5,174 bases of DNA from Pseudomonadota bacterium (GTDB taxonomy: Bacteria; Desulfobacterota; Desulfobacteria; Desulfobacterales; C00003060): NCBI GenBank assembly GCA_015222985.1, contig JADFWI010000640.1:1-5174 (forward strand), written 5' to 3'. The position numbers and the translations under genes were made by a program. Numbering within the stretch: the stretch's first letter is position 1; each line of letters begins with the position of its first letter. Under the pieces are notes generated by a model. It did no database searches. It was given only the letters and a program-made list of their open reading frames with translations, and was not told the origin of the DNA. Below, piece by piece: positions 1-4,546 of this stretch.

Positions 1-300
1 GACATTGTCCTCATAAAAGGGGACGGCGGGATTGGATATCTAGAGATGTCACCCTATGATAGAATCTCTGTCACAGCGGCGTGCGACAAGATTCCTCCTC
101 CTTTGATAGAACAGCTCACAGCAGGAGGAAGAGTCATTGCGCCAATTGTAGAGGGGAGAATTCAAGAACTTGTTTTACTTGAAAAAAGTGACAAGCGTGT
201 CAAACAAAAAGTTATCTGTCGGGTGCTGTATGTGTCTTTAAGAGGAAGGTACGGAATGGGTGAGAAGCCATTACGTCGGGTTTCGCCCTTCTGTTTTTGA
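1..300 (+). CDS. pcm: Protein-L-isoaspartate O-methyltransferase, C-terminal part (5' end outside window)
   Basis: The frame is open from base 1 and ends at TGA 298-300. PIMT uses S-adenosylmethionine to methylate L-isoaspartyl residues in damaged proteins so they can return to L-aspartate; it is a soluble cytoplasmic repair enzyme. Seen here: GDGGIGY, then SPYDRISVTAA, IPPPLIEQL, a GGR-IAPI strand, QELVLLEK, and the closing CRVLYVSLRGRYG block. These match the family's second half in order (family knowledge). About 99 codons are present of the usual 200 or more, so the SAM-binding start is missing because of the window edge. Homologues normally end soon after the LRGKYG-type block. Here about 14 further residues (MGEKPLRRVSPFCF) follow, encoded by a repeat-like sequence, so the tail is probably not part of the fold. 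Identification is secure; the biological C-terminus is less so. Confidence 0.9.
   Translation, partial: DIVLIKGDGGIGYLEMSPYDRISVTAACDKIPPPLIEQLTAGGRVIAPIVEGRIQELVLLEKSDKRVKQKVICRVLYVSLRGRYGMGEKPLRRVSPFCF
263..298 (+). terminator. Possible weak terminator at the pcm end
   Basis: AGAAG (263-267) can pair with CTTCT (288-292), with GGG/CCC (278-280/286-288) as a competing inner stem, followed by G and five Ts (294-298). The structure overlaps the stop codon of pcm. The stem is short and its loop long, so this is only a candidate. Confidence 0.22.
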
Positions 301-336
301 GGGAACAAGGCTTGTGATACACTGTAGGTTGGGTTT
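272..336 (+). repeat. Two degenerate copies of a TAsGTyGGGTTTC motif
   Basis: TACGTCGGGTTTC (272-284) and TAGGTTGGGTTTC (324-336) match at 11 of 13 positions, and each is followed by a GCC. This resembles the dispersed GTAGGTTGGGTTTCG-type repeats often seen between genes in environmental bacterial genomes (recollection of the type, not a database match). The first copy lies inside the last codons of pcm, so it probably supplied that protein's unusual tail. Confidence 0.4.
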
Positions 337-337
337 C

Positions 338-410
338 TGCCTGCCACCTGCCTGCCAGCGCCAGGCACAGCGGGCAGCTTCAATGCCAGCGTACATGGCA
401 ATGGCAGGCA
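338..410 (+). repeat. GC-rich TGCC/GGCA inverted-repeat cluster in the pcm-crotonase spacer
   Basis: The 158-base spacer has no convincing gene. It contains a cluster of TGCC and GGCA words: TGCCTG (349-354) faces CAGGCA (362-367) across seven bases, and TGCC (384-387) faces GGCA (397-400). CTGCC and GGCAGG copies recur at both ends. It can fold into several alternative small hairpins. There is no T-run after any of them, so it looks like a dispersed intergenic repeat rather than a terminator. Confidence 0.4.
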
Positions 411-447
411 AGTTGCCGCGTAGAAGAGTAACGTCTCCAGGTTTTAC

Positions 448-453
448 GGGAGG
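448..453 (+). promoter_or_regulatory. Strong ribosome binding site of the crotonase gene
   Basis: GGGAGG lies five bases before ATG 459 and fixes the start of the enoyl-CoA hydratase-family gene. A competing frame on the same strand (260-484) has no such site and no recognisable domain. Confidence 0.75.
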
Positions 454-458
454 AAACC

Positions 459-1235
459 ATGAGTTACAAGTATCTGAAGTTTGACGAGGAGGAGGCAATC
501 GGGACCATTACGCTGAACCGCCCGGACAAAAGAAATGCCCTTTCTCTCGAACTACTACAGGAGTTGAGTGCCTTACTCACAACCATCAGTCAGAACAATG
601 ATATAAGGGTTCTCATTATAAAAGGTGAGGGAAAGGTCTTTTCTGCCGGTCATGATATTTCTCAACTCGTGGGCCGGGAAATGATTTACTACAAGGCGAT
701 CTTTGACACTTGCGTTGAGGTCATGGAGAAGATCCAGCGCCTCCCACAGCCGGTCATAGCCCAGGTTCATGGTGTGGCCACTGCAGCCGGTTGTCAGCTC
801 GTGGCTGCCTGTGATCTGGCTGTAGCCGAGGAAGACACTCTCTTTGGAACGCCCGGTGTAAAGATCGGGCTGTTTTGCACCACGCCCGGCGTTCCCCTTG
901 TACGGGCTATAGGTAGAAAACGGGCCCTCGAGATGCTGTTGACTGGTCGTATGATCTCAGCGCGGGAAGCAGAACAATATGGCTTAATCAATAAGGTCGT
1001 TCCTGCCGATCAACTGGCCGCAGAGACCAAGACACTTGCCGAAAAGATCGCCCAGGCCAGCCCCCTCACCGTGAGCATAGGCAAGGAGGCATTCTACACC
1101 CAGGTCAATTTGGCTGACCTCCAGGCCTACGATTATGCCAAGCGAGTCATTGTTACCAATCTTTTTGCCGAGGATGCCAGGGAGGGGCTTTCTGCCTTCC
1201 TGAAAAAGAGAAAACCGACTTGGAAAGGAAAGTAG
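459..1235 (+). CDS. Enoyl-CoA hydratase/isomerase (crotonase) family protein, ECHDC3-like
   Basis: Complete 258-residue crotonase-fold protein, normal length for the family, with a strong GGGAGG site before ATG. Crotonases bind acyl-CoA and stabilise an enolate through two backbone NH groups. Visible blocks are LNRPDKRNALS (19-29), oxyanion-hole strand GKVFSAGHDISQL (58-70), and VHGVATAAGCQLVAACDLAVA (103-123, second oxyanion NH near G111). FGTPGVKIGLF (129-139) and LTGRMISAREAEQYGLINKVV complete the core, and the C-terminus ends in FLKKRKPTW. In true hydratases the first catalytic glutamate sits in GGGCEL and the second in PE-x-x-x-G. Here these are Q113 and G133, so ordinary hydration is doubtful. 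The ATAAGCQLVA and ATPG-type pattern is that of ECHDC3, whose reaction is poorly known. The next gene starts within about 20 bases, suggesting co-transcription. Family certain, substrate unknown. Confidence 0.93.
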   Translation: MSYKYLKFDEEEAIGTITLNRPDKRNALSLELLQELSALLTTISQNNDIRVLIIKGEGKVFSAGHDISQLVGREMIYYKAIFDTCVEVMEKIQRLPQPVIAQVHGVATAAGCQLVAACDLAVAEEDTLFGTPGVKIGLFCTTPGVPLVRAIGRKRALEMLLTGRMISAREAEQYGLINKVVPADQLAAETKTLAEKIAQASPLTVSIGKEAFYTQVNLADLQAYDYAKRVIVTNLFAEDAREGLSAFLKKRKPTWKGK

Positions 1236-1255
1236 TGGCTGGGGCTTTTCAATCA

Positions 1256-1567
1256 ATGCATTCTCTTTTGCAGATACTGAGACGGATATCTTTTCAACTG
1301 CGCAGGGAAAACCTGCATCGGGTGGCCTTTGTCCTGTTGGTCTTGATTCTCGTGGCCACAGTGGCTTTCTGGTATTTCGAAGAAAAGCTCGGGTTCTTCG
1401 ACGCCTTTTGGTGGTCGGTTGTAACCGTGACTACCGTGGGATACGGCGATATCTCTCCGGCCACCCTGGCGGGCCGGTTTGTGGGCATCGCCCTTATGAT
1501 GCTGGGAATTGGTTTTCTCGGGGCTTTTTGGGGACGCCCTGGACTAATTGGACTTATGCCCGCTTAA
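1256..1567 (+). CDS. Two-TM potassium channel pore protein, truncated or fused inside TM2
   Basis: Ion_trans_2-type pore module of 103 residues from ATG 1256. A basic N-terminus (LRRISFQLRRENLHR) leads into TM1 (about 22-40), then the pore helix FFDAFWWSVVTV and the filter TTVGYGD (59-65), which is the K+ selectivity signature. TM2 begins at GRFVGIALMMLGIGFLGAF (73-91). After GAF, relatives continue with a TATIAS-like end of TM2 and often a cytosolic RCK or other tail. Here the frame reads WGRPGLIGLMPA and stops. The change occurs at about base 1529, where a GGGGACGCCC sequence begins, so the 3' end was probably lost by insertion or rearrangement. Start options: GTG 1235 (overlaps the crotonase stop as TAGTG, with GGAAAGG before it) or TTG 1220. 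ATG 1256 fits relatives best. Function of the remnant is doubtful. Confidence 0.8.
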   Translation: MHSLLQILRRISFQLRRENLHRVAFVLLVLILVATVAFWYFEEKLGFFDAFWWSVVTVTTVGYGDISPATLAGRFVGIALMMLGIGFLGAFWGRPGLIGLMPA

Positions 1568-1700
1568 CCGACTGAGGCATTTGGCATTTGCAGAATGAGA
1601 CACCCAGGAAAGACAAGGGGGTCAAACCTACACAATTGACAAAACTGGCCGTAATTGATAAGCACAGTAAGTTGGGTGGGGGCTTTGGGGTCGGACCAAG
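1529..1700. other. Non-coding junction with mobile-element-like ends
   Basis: This segment follows the break in the channel gene. It begins TTGGGGACGCCC and contains GGGGTCAAACCT (1618-1629) and TTTGGGGTCGGACC (1684-1697). GGGGACG and GGGGTCA words are reminiscent of sequences beside IS200/REP-associated (Y1) transposase elements in deltaproteobacteria; this is from memory and not verified. No transposase frame is present. I interpret it as a residual element end or MITE-like scar, at low to moderate confidence. Confidence 0.35.
1605..1629 (+). repeat. Left copy of CAGGAAA-GGGGTCAArCCT direct repeat
   Basis: CAGGAAA (1605-1611), six bases, then GGGGTCAAACCT (1618-1629). The partner at 2783-2803 has the same two words (one mismatch, A/G) with a two-base gap. 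The two copies bracket the methyltransferase/GGDEF block. Confidence 0.55.
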
Positions 1701-2504
1701 CTAACCATTGTTTAGGTTAAGAGGCTTTTGCATCAACGCTACGTCCTTGACCGGAATTTCACAGGACCATGCGAACCCCTGGGCGATGTAGCGCAGCGTC
1801 GTTTCGCGATAAAAAACGACATGAGTCGGGTCGCGGCGGTAGTGCCAGGACGCAAAACGTCCGTCGTCGGCTTGAAAGCAGGTCATGACCGCAAGCCAGC
1901 CACCCGGCCGCAGCATCCGCTCGAAACGGGCGAACTCCTCGGCTGGCCGGTGGAAGTGCTCAATGGCTTCGGTGCAGGTGATGAAATCGTAACGACAATC
2001 GAGCGGTGCCGGGTCGGGAAAGAAATACGGATCGAACACGCTTACGCGGTGTCCTGCCTCGCAGAGCATTTGAGCCAGCGCCGGCCCTGGGCCGCATCCG
2101 TAATCCAGCCCATCCCGGTGTGGCGCCAGCCGTTTCAACAAAGGATCGGCGAGCTTCGACAGAAACCGCCGGTAATCCGCGCCGGCCGGATCGTTCCTAT
2201 GCTGTAGATAGTGCGCATGTTCCGCATCCGGTGACAGCCTCTGCGCCGGATTTAGGAAGGTGGCCTGGCAACAGTCGCAGCGCCGGTAGTCCCGACCGTC
2301 CACGCTCAAGAAAGGCCGTGTCGCGGACGCACCGCACACGCCGCAGCCGTGATTCGCGGCATCGGCGTGCTCCTTCGCGGATCGTTTCTGCGCTCCGCAG
2401 GCCGGCGCCCCGCCGGTCAACGATATGCCACGCCAGTATTTTTGCGCGCGACATGGATCATGTTCACCACTTCCGTCGGTTGCGGTTGTTATGGTCTCTC
2501 TCAT
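1701..2504 (-). CDS. Class I SAM-dependent methyltransferase with N-terminal zinc ribbon
   Basis: 267 residues if ATG 2504 is used. An N-terminal four-cysteine knuckle (C54-x2-C57 and C76-x2-C79) precedes FLNPAQR, then a helical stretch with YRRFLSKLADPLL. The Rossmann methyltransferase core follows: motif I LDYGCGPGPAL (133-143), acidic motif II VSVFDPYF (D158), YDFITCTEAIEHF (172-184), LRPGGWLAVMTCF (198-210) and a conserved-looking HYRRDPTHVVFY. This is the Methyltransf_23 type; the methyl acceptor is not predictable. The first 50 or so residues show no family pattern, and homologues as I know them start just before the first cysteine pair. The real start may therefore be later (TTG 2420 is one option), or the N-terminus may be altered. 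The ATG overlaps the stop of the GGDEF remnant (ATGA), suggesting an old operon. It is visibly GC-richer than its neighbours (42 of 60 at 2041-2100 versus 30 of 60 at 3841-3900). Confidence 0.85.
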   Translation of the reverse strand: MRETITTATDGSGEHDPCRAQKYWRGISLTGGAPACGAQKRSAKEHADAANHGCGVCGASATRPFLSVDGRDYRRCDCCQATFLNPAQRLSPDAEHAHYLQHRNDPAGADYRRFLSKLADPLLKRLAPHRDGLDYGCGPGPALAQMLCEAGHRVSVFDPYFFPDPAPLDCRYDFITCTEAIEHFHRPAEEFARFERMLRPGGWLAVMTCFQADDGRFASWHYRRDPTHVVFYRETTLRYIAQGFAWSCEIPVKDVALMQKPLNLNNG

Positions 2505-2786
2505 GCGTTATCCTTAAAGATGTTATAAGCACCGTCAGTCCTTGCTTTTACGTCGCACATGGCTGCATCGGCCCGAGCCATCAACTGATCCAGATCCGCT
2601 CCATGATCCGGATATAAACTGATGCCGATGCTGGCCGAAATGCCAAAATTGAAACCCTTCGATGCTGAAAGACTTCCGCAACCGGTCCGACACTTTTCCT
2701 GCAAGCCGCGCAGCCGTTTCCGGGGCTTCTATTTCCGAGAAAAGCAACACGAATTCATCTCCTCCCCAGCGGCACACCGTAACAGG
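2501..2786 (-). pseudogene. 3' fragment of a diguanylate cyclase (GGDEF domain), frameshifted
   Basis: GGDEF domains make cyclic di-GMP from two GTP. Read on the - strand, the fragment opens with TVCRWGGDEFVLLFSEIE, containing the intact active-site GGDEF, and continues through a helix to RKSFSIEGFQF. The match then jumps to the next frame: FGISASIGISLYPDHG, LMARADAAMCDVKA, and the C-terminal YNIFKDNA with stop TGA at 2503-2501. Removing one base from the four-base A run at 2645-2648 (+ strand) gives continuous EGFQFGISASIG, so the break is a one-base homopolymer shift. Everything before the GGDEF motif is gone (the first half of the domain, the I-site and any sensor), and a stop lies just upstream at 2798-2796. 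It overlaps the methyltransferase start by four bases. It cannot be an active cyclase as it stands. Confidence 0.85.
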
Positions 2787-2803
2787 AAAATGGGGTCAAG
2801 CCT
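2783..2803 (+). repeat. Right copy of CAGGAAA-GGGGTCAArCCT direct repeat
   Basis: CAGGAAA (2783-2789), AT, then GGGGTCAAGCCT (2792-2803). It sits exactly where recognisable GGDEF coding sequence ends, so it marks a junction. Its partner is at 1605-1629. Confidence 0.55.
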
Positions 2804-2850
2804 GACGTGAAGCGGGACGCTGGTAAAAAAGTAAAAAATGTGAACCCCAT
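2790..2850. repeat. 61-bp segment bounded by ATGGGGT / ACCCCAT
   Basis: ATGGGGT (2790-2796) and ACCCCAT (2844-2850) are perfect inverted copies, extendable to ATGGGGTCA / TGAACCCCAT with one extra A. Between them is an A-rich sequence with CGGGACGCT. It could be the paired ends of a tiny element or a hairpin, and lies immediately next to the GGDEF break. Confidence 0.35.
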
Positions 2851-2933
2851 CAACTTGATCCACAAACGTCAGAAGCCCATCTCAGTTTTAGAGATAGACT
2901 TCTCTTATTCAGTTCATGGCGGTTCCCCTATTA

Positions 2934-3054
2934 TAGGATTGCAGATGGTTTGTTGAAGGTCCCACACGTGTTGTTGTCAGGTAGCAGAACGACCTCATTT
3001 TGTCAAGGATTACAATGCATAATAGGTCACATTGCCTGAAGCCATCCAATCCTA
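2934..3054. repeat. Nested inverted-repeat locus, candidate structured RNA or miniature element
   Basis: Four complementary pairs are nested in correct order. The outer pair is TAGGATTG-ca-GATGG (2934-2948) with CCATC-CAATCCTA (3042-3054), 13 pairs with a two-base bulge. Inside it are TCAGGTA (2977-2983) with TGCCTGA (3033-3039, one G-T wobble), GACCT (2991-2995) with AGGTC (3024-3028), and CATT-tt-GT (2996-3003) with ACAATG (3012-3017). An 8-base palindrome ACACGTGT (2964-2971) sits in the left arm. The pairs were found by eye; folding energy is uncomputed and strand unknown. It could be a non-coding RNA, a MITE-like hairpin or a recombination site. It does not show the core sequences of integron attC sites. 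Confidence 0.35.
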
Positions 3055-3062
3055 AGAGAAAG

Positions 3063-3085
3063 GTGTAACGAAAAGTAACACTTTT
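3063..3085 (+). terminator. Weak hairpin with short T-run
   Basis: GTGTAAC (3063-3069) and GTAACAC (3075-3081) pair at six of seven positions across a GAAAA loop, and TTTT follows. The stem is AT-rich and the T-run short. It lies just after the nested hairpin locus, so it could end a small transcript from there. Confidence 0.25.
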
Positions 3086-3171
3086 AAAAAAAGGCCGTCA
3101 AAAGACAGGACAGGGTTTAGCAAAAAAGATAATCAGCTATGTTCAGAGTTGGCTTGCCAGGGGTCAATAGG

Positions 3172-3200
3172 TTGACACATTGGCAGACCGCGAATAGAAT
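3172..3200 (+). promoter_or_regulatory. Sigma70-type promoter upstream of the metallophosphoesterase gene
   Basis: TTGACA (3172-3177) is a perfect -35 box, and TAGAAT (3195-3200) matches five of six -10 bases after a 17-base spacer. Transcription would begin near 3207, leaving a leader of about 130 bases before ATG 3339. TGCCA (3155-3159) and TGGCA (3181-3185) flank the -35 box as a short inverted pair, which could be an operator but may be chance. Confidence 0.6.
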
Positions 3201-3338
3201 CCGGACGCATTTCCATGCTCAAATATTTTAACAAAGAGGCTCTAATCGTTTGAAACTATTGAGAGAATTGCCTGTCCGCGCTATTAGGGCATGATTCCTG
3301 CTATCAAGAAGAGGCGGAGTTGAGTATACTTACATAAA

Positions 3339-4001
3339 ATGAACGCGATCATTGTCAGTGATTTACATATAGGATGTCGATACTTTTTATATCAGGGCTT
3401 CGAGCGCTTTCTCGGAAATATTTCTGAAGATCATGAACTTATCCTGAATGGAGACATCATCGACAAGCCTTATGCGAAATTGGAGCCGCCACATCAGAGG
3501 ATCCTGGACCTTATTGAGCAGATCTCTTACCGCCAGAGGGTCGTTTGGGTTCGGGGGAATCATGACAACGGCTATCTCCCAAGAGGGTTCGGGAAAGTAC
3601 ATTTTAAGAGCCTCCACACCATAGAACATCGACTCTTAATCGCCCATGGGGATGATTTCGATGAGATCATGCCCAGGAACCAAGCATTCATAAAGGCCTT
3701 CAAGCTGATGCACGATTTGAGGGTAAAGCTGGGGGCAAAACCAGTGCACGTGGCCCATTACGCCAAGAGATGGGAGGCCTTCTACAGGGTGCTGCGTAGC
3801 AATGTGATGATGAACGCCGTGAAATGTGCCATGGAAAATGGGTATGAAGCGGTCACTTGTGGCCACACTCACTACTCAGAGGTTACGCAATTCAATGGTG
3901 TCACGTACATCAACACTGGCGCCTGGACTGAGTTTCCCACCTTTTACCTTCTTGTGACCCCCGAAGCAATGACTCTAAAGATGGTTGGTGATGCATTCTA
4001 A
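3339..4001 (+). CDS. Calcineurin-like metallophosphoesterase, LpxH-like (UDP-2,3-diacylglucosamine pyrophosphatase type)
   Basis: Complete 220-residue two-metal phosphoesterase. All family motifs are present in order: D8-L-H10, G38-D39-x-x-D42, G73-N-H-D76, H103-G-D105, and G175-H-T-H178 near the C-terminus. These bind two divalent metals and the phosphate. The HGDDFD segment, the helical insert with RVKLGAKPVHVAHYAKRWE (about 128-146) and INTGAWTEFPTFYLL resemble the LpxH/YbbF-like subgroup. That subgroup cleaves UDP-diacylglucosamine in lipid A synthesis at the membrane surface, but related members act on other phosphate esters and no lipid A gene is nearby. The start is fixed because DLH begins at residue 8 and a stop lies shortly upstream. 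The ribosome site is poor (GGAG at 3316-3319 is too far). Preceded by a good promoter and followed by a terminator, it is probably transcribed alone. Family secure, substrate unproven. Confidence 0.9.
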   Translation: MNAIIVSDLHIGCRYFLYQGFERFLGNISEDHELILNGDIIDKPYAKLEPPHQRILDLIEQISYRQRVVWVRGNHDNGYLPRGFGKVHFKSLHTIEHRLLIAHGDDFDEIMPRNQAFIKAFKLMHDLRVKLGAKPVHVAHYAKRWEAFYRVLRSNVMMNAVKCAMENGYEAVTCGHTHYSEVTQFNGVTYINTGAWTEFPTFYLLVTPEAMTLKMVGDAF

Positions 4002-4007
4002 ACCCTC

Positions 4008-4033
4008 ACGCCAAGTCTATTGCGGCGTTTTTT
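4008..4033 (+). terminator. Rho-independent terminator after the metallophosphoesterase
   Basis: ACGCC (4008-4012) pairs with GGCGT (4024-4028), and inner AA/TT can extend the stem. Six Ts (4028-4033) end the signal. It lies seven bases after the TAA stop. On the other strand the same bases encode the last codons of the ferritin-like frame, so the two convergent genes overlap at this signal. Confidence 0.6.
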
Positions 4034-4235
4034 CACCTGTTTCCACGATCCCGCTGTCCAACGACTCCTGCAAGATACGGATGTGGCTGTTTTCTTCTTC
4101 AATGATCGCGTCCAAGTGATCCAGTGTCTCCTTTTCATCTATAAAGGGGCGCATCATCTCGTAGAATAGAACCGTGTCCCTCTCAAATTCAATGGCTAAC
4201 GTAAGCAGGTCCTTAATGTTTTCGATTGCAAATAT
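4017..4235 (-). pseudogene. Ferritin/rubrerythrin-like half protein without a normal start codon
   Basis: On the - strand, 72 codons run from just after an in-frame TAG (4238-4236) to TAG at 4019-4017. The translation reads IFAIENIKDLLTLAIEFERD, then TVLFYEMMRPFIDEKETL, then LDAIIEEENSHIRILQESL. This matches the second half of ferritin-family (rubrerythrin-type) proteins, which store or redox-cycle iron at a di-iron site in a four-helix bundle. Glutamate E16 and the E48-N-S-H51 metal motif are present; the first helix pair and its glutamates are absent. The first codon after the stop is ATA, and AAGGGGTG lies a few bases before it. The gene would look normal as a 72-residue protein if ATA were ATG. 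ATT (codon 7) is another rare possible start; the first ATG is at 4157. It is a degraded copy, or a shortened gene using a non-standard start. Confidence 0.6.
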
Positions 4236-4277
4236 CTAATCACCCCTTTCGTGAATATCACAAAAAAACAAGATTTA

Positions 4278-4292
4278 TTGACGTTTAGTCAA
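4278..4292. promoter_or_regulatory. Perfect palindrome TTGAC-N5-GTCAA, possible operator
   Basis: TTGAC GTTTA GTCAA is a 15-base dyad with five perfect pairs, of the size bound by small dimeric regulators. It lies upstream of the ferritin-like frame in that frame's direction, about 43 bases before its first codon, where an operator would be expected. The cognate regulator is unknown. Confidence 0.35.
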
Positions 4293-4420
4293 CCGCATAT
4301 CAAAAGATATTGTCTTTGTTCAAACCTTACATATCATATCTTAATCTACGACCTCCAAGGGTATAGCTGATCCAAGATACTACGCCCTAATATAGGATCA
4401 CCAAGACCTGGGCCAAGGGT

Positions 4421-4448
4421 TTGACAGTTGTGTATTTTAGGTGATAAA
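4421..4448 (+). promoter_or_regulatory. Possible sigma70 promoter for the kinase unit
   Basis: TTGACA (4421-4426), a 16-base gap and GATAAA (4443-4448). The -35 box is perfect and the -10 box moderate. A second weaker option is TTGAAA (4459-4464) with TATAGG (4483-4488), overlapping the GTGC-N5-GCAC dyad. Either would place a leader before the small ORF at 4547. Confidence 0.35.
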
Positions 4449-4546
4449 GCGGGGTATATTGAAAATTCGCAGCCGATTGTGCTATAGGCACTTTTCATGA
4501 TAATCTTTCAAGTCGCAATATAACCAAAGATAGGGGTTGTACCCTC

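Larger units (their letters stand above)
2804..3338. other. 535-base gene-free stretch before the phosphoesterase
   Basis: I see no reading frame with family features here on either strand. The stretch is AT-rich and holds the 61-bp inverted-repeat segment at its left end, a nested hairpin locus (2934-3054), a weak hairpin (3063-3085) and a good sigma70 promoter (3172-3200). From about 3201 to 3338 it is probably the 5' untranslated leader of the metallophosphoesterase mRNA. No known riboswitch was recognised. Confidence 0.6.
4236..4546. other. AT-rich spacer with palindromes between divergent ferritin-like and kinase genes
   Basis: About 310 bases without a recognisable gene, lying between divergently read units. 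Short symmetric sites: GTGA-ATA-TCAC (4251-4261), TTGAC-GTTTA-GTCAA (4278-4292), ATATC-AAAA-GATAT (4297-4310) and GTGC-TATAG-GCAC (4479-4491). A CCCTAATATAGGAT word (4385-4398) is nearly repeated at 2926-2939. It looks like a regulated divergent promoter region, with no regulator identified. Confidence 0.5.

Noticed and set aside
260..484. + strand frame of 74 codons between pcm and the crotonase
   Set aside because: It runs through repeat sequence, overlaps both neighbours and shows no ribosome site or recognisable protein pattern.
1636..1664. Sigma70 promoter starting TTGACA at 1636
   Set aside because: The -35 box is perfect, but no acceptable -10 box lies 16-18 bases downstream, and no + strand gene follows.
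1683..1700. Terminator after the methyltransferase (CTTTGG / CCAAG around GGTCGGACC)
   Set aside because: On the - strand the stem is short and no T-run follows, so it does not meet the usual terminator pattern.
2197..2454. - strand frame starting MSRAKILAWHIV, upstream of the methyltransferase core
   Set aside because: Its start looks protein-like, but the frame soon overlaps the zinc-ribbon coding sequence in another register and has no recognised domain. It could be a remnant, but the evidence is too thin.
2006..2617. Long + strand open frame (203 codons), and another at 1728-2207
   Set aside because: Both lie opposite the methyltransferase gene in GC-rich sequence. Their translations are arginine- and proline-rich without any family motif, while the - strand shows clear zinc-ribbon and SAM motifs.
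2934..3054. Integron attC site or CRISPR-like unit
   Set aside because: The imperfect hairpin suggested attC, but the expected core-site sequences (GTTRRRY and its complement) are not at the ends and no integrase is present. There is no regularly spaced repeat series for CRISPR.
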